Shown in pieces: positions 60,307 through 64,000 of a stretch of DNA of 64,000 nt. The notes beneath the pieces were generated by a model. That model had not been told where the DNA came from. It did no database searches and saw only the letters and a list, made by a program, of their open reading frames with translations. Each line of letters begins with the position of its first letter. The first letter of the stretch is position 1. Source of the stretch: Bradyrhizobium sp. AUGA SZCCT0158. GTDB lineage: Bacteria > Pseudomonadota > Alphaproteobacteria > Rhizobiales > Xanthobacteraceae. Location of the stretch: NCBI RefSeq assembly GCF_018130065.1, contig NZ_JAFCME010000009.1:232394-296393 (forward strand). Reading direction: 5' to 3'. Made by a program: the position numbers and the translations under genes.

Positions 60307-61506
60307 ATGGCTATCAAGCGTACGCTATCGCCGACGCATGAGGCACCGTACCGGGGTCTGCGCGTGCTGGATTTCGGGCAGGGCATCGCGTCGCCCTATT
60401 GCGCGATGCTGCTCGGCGTCTACGGCGCTGACGTCATCAAGGTCGAGCCGCCGGAGGGGGATTGGTCGCGTTTCCTGGGAACGACCTACGGAAACCATAC
60501 GACGCTGTCGGCGGTCTACAACCGCGGCAAGCGCAGCCTCTGTCTCGACATGAAGCACAAGGACGCGATCGCAATCGCCCGGCAGCTGGCGCAAGATTGC
60601 GACGTCCTGATCGAGGGATTTCGCCCCGGCGTGGCTGCTCGCCTTGGGATCGGTTACGAGGAGCTCTCGCGAGACAATCCCGGCCTGATCTATCTGTCTG
60701 TCAGTGCTTTCGGGCAGAGCGGACCCTACTCAAGACGGCCGGGCTCTGATTCCGTTGCACAGGCATTCTCCGGTCTCGTGTCAGTAAACCTCGGCAACGA
60801 CAACACGCCGCACCGGGTCGGCACCACAGTTTCCGACGTCGTGACCGGCGTCTACGCCTTCCAGGCGATTGCGACCACGCTGTTCGCGCGCGCAACCGTC
60901 GGCACCGGCCGCTGGATCGACGTCAATCTCTGCCAGTCGACGGCGGCGCTGCTCGGCCACAAGGTCGCCGAGCATATTCTGGAAGGCGGCGCACCGCGGG
61001 CGCTTAACGTGCCGGCAGGTTCCTATCAGACCAGCGATGGCTGGATGATGGTGACGCTGGTCAACGAACCGCAATACAAGCGGCTGTGTGCCGCCATCGA
61101 GCGCGACGACCTCGCCAGCGATCCGCGCTTTGCGGACTTCGCCAGCCGGGCCGACGCGGCCGACACGTTGATCTCGCAGCTGCGCGAGGTTTTCCTGGCG
61201 CGCCCGACCGACGTCTGGCTGTCGCGGTTGCATGCGGCCGATATCATTGCCGAACGCATCCTCAATCCAGGGGAGTGGCTGCGCAATCCTCACGTCGAAG
61301 CGACCAACGCGTCGGTGTGCCAGGATACCCCCGGCGTCGGCCCGGTCTACACGCCGCGCACGCCGGGTATTGCCAGTCTTTCCGAAGACGCACTTTGCCC
61401 CGCGCCTGACATCGGACAGGATAGCGTTGCGGTCCTGACCGAGGTCGGGCTCGATCGTGGCACCATCGAAGATTTGATCGCAGCCGGCGCGGTGCGTCAG
61501 GCCTGA
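60307..61506 (+). CDS. Class III CoA-transferase (CaiB/BaiF family)
   Basis: A 399-residue CoA-transferase. The N-terminal family signature LRVLDFGQGIASPYCAMLLGVYGADVIKVEPPEGD is clear, and the catalytic Asp is probably Asp148 in RRPGSDSVAQAFSGL. It moves CoA between carboxylic acids, often from succinyl-CoA. With the MaoC hydratase and CitE-like lyase downstream it resembles the transferase step of itaconate or mesaconate degradation. Preceded by GGGAGGA before the ATG at 60307. Confidence 0.93.
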   Translation: MAIKRTLSPTHEAPYRGLRVLDFGQGIASPYCAMLLGVYGADVIKVEPPEGDWSRFLGTTYGNHTTLSAVYNRGKRSLCLDMKHKDAIAIARQLAQDCDVLIEGFRPGVAARLGIGYEELSRDNPGLIYLSVSAFGQSGPYSRRPGSDSVAQAFSGLVSVNLGNDNTPHRVGTTVSDVVTGVYAFQAIATTLFARATVGTGRWIDVNLCQSTAALLGHKVAEHILEGGAPRALNVPAGSYQTSDGWMMVTLVNEPQYKRLCAAIERDDLASDPRFADFASRADAADTLISQLREVFLARPTDVWLSRLHAADIIAERILNPGEWLRNPHVEATNASVCQDTPGVGPVYTPRTPGIASLSEDALCPAPDIGQDSVAVLTEVGLDRGTIEDLIAAGAVRQA

Positions 61507-61524
61507 CAATAAGGAAGCGGCATC

Positions 61525-62301
61525 ATGAGCGCTGAACTCATTCGCTACTCCGTCTCGGACAAGATCGCGGAGATCATGCTGGACCGGCCGCCGGTCAACG
61601 CGCTCAGCATGCCGCTGATCGATGCACTGCTGGCGGCGCTGCAGAAAGCGAAGGACGATCCGTCGGTATCATCAGTCATCATCGGCAGCCTGCACAAGGT
61701 GTTCTGTGCGGGGCTCGATCTCGACATCGTCAGGGGCAAGCCCGGGATTGAAACCAAGAAATTCCTCGAGCGGCTGTACTTCGCGCTGAACGATACCCAG
61801 TATCGGATGGGCAAGCCGACCATTGCCGCGGTCGACGGCGCGGTGCGGGCCGGCGGCATGACGATTGCGATCTCCTGCGACATGATCATCGCTGGCGACG
61901 CCTCGACCTTCGGCTATCCGGAGATCGATGTCGGGCTGATCCCGGCGATCCACTTTGTGCAGCTGCCCCGGCTGGTCGGAAAACACCAGGCATTTGGTCC
62001 GCTGTTTCTGGGCGAGCCCTTTGATGCCGCGACTGCATTCCGCATGGGTCTTTTGAGTGAAGTGGTGCCGAAGGGCACCGCGCTTGAGCGCGCCCGCGAT
62101 ATTGCGCGGAAGCTCGCCGCCAAGTCGCCGATCGTCATGAAGATTGGCCGCGATTCCTTCATGCGCGCGGTCGATGCCGATTTCCGCCGTTCGGTCGAGA
62201 ACACGGCCGAGAGCTTTGCGCTTGTAGCGACGACGGAAGATTGTCAGGAAGGGTTGAATGCGTTCGTCGAGAAACGGACGCCAAACTACAAGGGACGCTG
62301 A
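61525..62301 (+). CDS. Enoyl-CoA hydratase/isomerase family protein
   Basis: A 258-residue crotonase-fold protein. Oxyanion-hole segment VFCAGLDLDIV and AVDGAVRAGGMTIAISCDMIIA, where the first catalytic Glu of hydratases is not kept; the second, in FGYPEIDVG, is present. This suggests an isomerase or another crotonase activity rather than a standard hydratase. Located between the CoA-transferase and MaoC genes. Confidence 0.92.
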   Translation: MSAELIRYSVSDKIAEIMLDRPPVNALSMPLIDALLAALQKAKDDPSVSSVIIGSLHKVFCAGLDLDIVRGKPGIETKKFLERLYFALNDTQYRMGKPTIAAVDGAVRAGGMTIAISCDMIIAGDASTFGYPEIDVGLIPAIHFVQLPRLVGKHQAFGPLFLGEPFDAATAFRMGLLSEVVPKGTALERARDIARKLAAKSPIVMKIGRDSFMRAVDADFRRSVENTAESFALVATTEDCQEGLNAFVEKRTPNYKGR

Positions 62302-62756
62302 TGGCGGGACTATATTTCGAGGAGTTCGAGGTCGGCCGGGAATTTCATCATGAGTTCAGCCGGACCGTCACCGAGATGGACAATACGATGTTCAGCCTGC
62401 TGACGATGAATCCGCAGCCGCTGCATATCGATGCGCATTTCTCCGAGAATACCGAGTTCGGCCAACGGCTGTTCAACAGCCTCTATACGCTCGGCATCAT
62501 GATCGGCATGAGCGTCTATGACACGACGCTGGGCACGACGGTCGGCAATCTGGGCATGACCGACGTCAAATTCCCGAAACCGGTGTTTCACGGCGATACG
62601 CTGAAATCCCATACCAAGATCATCTCCAAGCGCGCCAGCAAGTCTCGGCCGACGCAGGGGATCGTCGAGTTCGAACACACCATGACCAATCAGCGCGGGG
62701 AGGTGGTCGCCAGTTGTCGCCGCACCGGTCTGATGCATTGCAAACCGAAGGCGTGA
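62301..62756 (+). CDS. MaoC-family dehydratase (hot-dog fold)
   Basis: A 151-residue single hot-dog-fold hydratase. The catalytic Asp/His pair is in TMNPQPLHIDAHFSE, with the FG-type loop after it. The ATG at 62301 overlaps the last base of the preceding stop. Small MaoC proteins include itaconyl- and mesaconyl-CoA hydratases, which fits the neighbouring CoA-transferase and lyase. The longer frame from 62241 lies inside the crotonase gene. Confidence 0.92.
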   Translation: MAGLYFEEFEVGREFHHEFSRTVTEMDNTMFSLLTMNPQPLHIDAHFSENTEFGQRLFNSLYTLGIMIGMSVYDTTLGTTVGNLGMTDVKFPKPVFHGDTLKSHTKIISKRASKSRPTQGIVEFEHTMTNQRGEVVASCRRTGLMHCKPKA

Positions 62757-62760
62757 TTTG

Positions 62761-63618
62761 ATGCGATCGTTCCTGTTCGTTCCCGGCGACAGCCTGCGCA
62801 AGTTCGAAAATGCCAGGAAGACCGCGGCCGATGCGTTGATCCTCGATCTCGAGGATTCGATCGCGCCGGACGAGAAGGTCGGGGCGCGGCGCACCGTGCG
62901 GGAAATGCTCGCTGCGCGGAACCCCGTCCAAAAAATGTATGTCCGCATCAATGCGCTCGATACCGGCATGACGCTGGGCGATCTCGCCGCCGTGATCCCG
63001 GGCAAGCCTGATGGGGTGGTGCTGCCGAAATGCGCTGGTGCCGCCGATGTTAACAAACTGTCGCTGTACCTCGATGCGTTCGAAGCCGCATCTGACATCG
63101 AACACGGAACCACCCGGATCGTGACGGTGGCGACGGAGACCGCGCGGGCGGTGCTCAAGCTGCTCGACTTCGAGAACATGAGCCCTCGGCTGTGGGGCAT
63201 GATGTGGGGCGCGGAGGATCTCGCTGCGTCCCTTGGCGCCTCACGCAACCGGACCGCGGGCCGATATCATGGGCCGTTCTTGCTGGCACGCGACCTCTGC
63301 CTGATCAGCGCCGCGGCTGCCGGCGTCGTCGCGATCGATACCATTGCCACTGATATCAATGATCTCGACGCCCTGCGGGAAGAATCGATCGCCGCGCGTC
63401 AGGACGGCTTTCTGGCGAAGGCGGTGATCCATCCCAAGCACGTCGATGTCGTCAACGCCGCCTTCCTGCCGACGGACGAAGAGATCGCCTGGTCGGAGAA
63501 GATCGTCAAAGCCTTCAACGACAATCCGGCCTCCGGCGTCGTCAAGATCGACGGCAAGATGATCGACAAGCCGCATCTGCGCGCCGCCGAAAAGATTCTC
63601 GCACTGCGAGCCAAGTAG
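62761..63618 (+). CDS. CitE-like (HpcH/HpaI family) acyl-CoA lyase
   Basis: A 285-residue TIM-barrel lyase of the citrate lyase beta-subunit-like group. Signatures RSFLFVPGDSLRKFENARKTAADALILDLEDSIAP (start) with metal-binding Glu (TVATETARAVLKL) and the Asp of WGAEDLAASLGA are present. Likely reaction: splitting citramalyl-CoA or malyl-CoA to acetyl-CoA plus a keto acid. TTG at 62758 is an alternative start. It is the last gene of the operon and is followed by a hairpin. Confidence 0.92.
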   Translation: MRSFLFVPGDSLRKFENARKTAADALILDLEDSIAPDEKVGARRTVREMLAARNPVQKMYVRINALDTGMTLGDLAAVIPGKPDGVVLPKCAGAADVNKLSLYLDAFEAASDIEHGTTRIVTVATETARAVLKLLDFENMSPRLWGMMWGAEDLAASLGASRNRTAGRYHGPFLLARDLCLISAAAAGVVAIDTIATDINDLDALREESIAARQDGFLAKAVIHPKHVDVVNAAFLPTDEEIAWSEKIVKAFNDNPASGVVKIDGKMIDKPHLRAAEKILALRAK

Positions 63619-63619
63619 A

Positions 63620-63650
63620 GTGGGCAAAGGCGCACTTGCGCCGTGCCCAC
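63620..63650. terminator. Strong hairpin after the catabolic operon
   Basis: Stem GTGGGCA-aa-GGCGC / GCGCC-g-TGCCCAC with a four-base loop, starting two bases after the lyase stop. There is no T run. GTGGGCAC occurs again about 25 bases later. It may work as a terminator or be part of a dispersed palindromic repeat. Confidence 0.55.
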
Positions 63651-64000
63651 CATCTACTTCGATGGCCTGAATGGTGGGCACGCTACGCTTTGCTACAAAC
63701 TGCGGGCTCGGTAGAGCGCCCCGTAGCCCGGATGAACGCACCGACCTACACCTGCCTCGTCATTCCCCGATGCGACAAATTGGCCCGTCGGGCAAAATTT
63801 CGCTTTTACAGAATGGCAAATCAGGTGCACATATGTCGCCATCCCGTCCTGGTCAGAAGGGCGTCGGCCGTCGTCACGGACGTTGGACGGGTTGCGGTGG
63901 ACGATTGTTTACGCTGAGACGACGGCGTGGATAAGCGTACGGCAAAACCGTGTGGTCCTGGCACCCGTTGCAGGTGTCAAGCTGTCGGGTAGGCGAAAGC
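63651..64000. repeat. Bradyrhizobium-type interspersed sequence, no gene
   Basis: No coding region recognised. From about 63823 (starting near CACATATGTCGCCATCCCGT) to the window end, the sequence closely resembles, from memory, a multicopy non-coding element common in Bradyrhizobium genomes. ORF predictions over it are spurious. It probably continues beyond the window. Confidence 0.5.

Overview
The window looks like chromosome from a high-GC alphaproteobacterium, most likely Bradyrhizobium or a close relative. The basis is its gene content (two complete Liv-type ABC operons, a Bug-type binding protein, many CoA-linked catabolic genes, a TPR gene family common in that genus) and a repeat at the right edge that I recognise from memory of Bradyrhizobium genomes. 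No species assignment is possible without a search. I see no rRNA, tRNA, transposase, integrase or CRISPR array.

Layout. 1-5240: end of a dipeptide/oligopeptide ABC transporter, an IlvM-like ACT protein divergent from an Lrp regulator, and a GntR regulator divergent from a sulfatase-fold hydrolase. 5457-19338: the most unusual part. It holds a FecR-domain protein, a Crp-type regulator overlapping a CHASE2 adenylate cyclase, a patatin-like phospholipase with its own cyclic-nucleotide domain, and a three-gene NHLM-type bacteriocin exporter (HlyD adaptor, C39-peptidase ABC transporter, second ABC transporter). The exporter is followed by a 57-residue glycine-rich peptide gene (11802-11975) with a textbook double-glycine leader. 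Two GTGAT-N4-ATCAC palindromes lie just upstream of the peptide gene, and a second, less perfect double-glycine peptide gene sits at 5457-5615. I read this as a possible cAMP-controlled peptide export system; the regulatory link is inference.

19985-34688: a carboxylic-acid catabolic region. A TcuA-like flavoprotein, PrpD, beta-hydroxyacid dehydrogenase, epimerase, lactonase-fold hydrolase, PrpF and a PrpB-like lyase are bracketed by two GntR regulators and followed by a complete Liv-type transporter. Related palindromes occur upstream of three of these units. 34900-36219: a decayed TPR gene. 36297-49089: assorted catabolic, transport and regulatory genes (Bug protein, MocR/EamA pair, GlxA-type AraC regulator, dienelactone hydrolase, epoxide hydrolase, double-GAF protein, class II aldolase, GST, secreted EF-hand protein, DsbA-like isomerase).

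49717-63618: two divergent operons around a near-perfect 23-bp palindrome. Leftward are acyl-CoA ligase, TetR, SDR and a Baeyer-Villiger-type monooxygenase. Rightward are a complete Liv-type transporter with an embedded SDR, then class III CoA-transferase, crotonase, MaoC hydratase and a CitE-like lyase. Together they suggest uptake and CoA-dependent breakdown of a ketone or branched acid. 63619-64000 holds a hairpin and the Bradyrhizobium-type repeat, with no gene.
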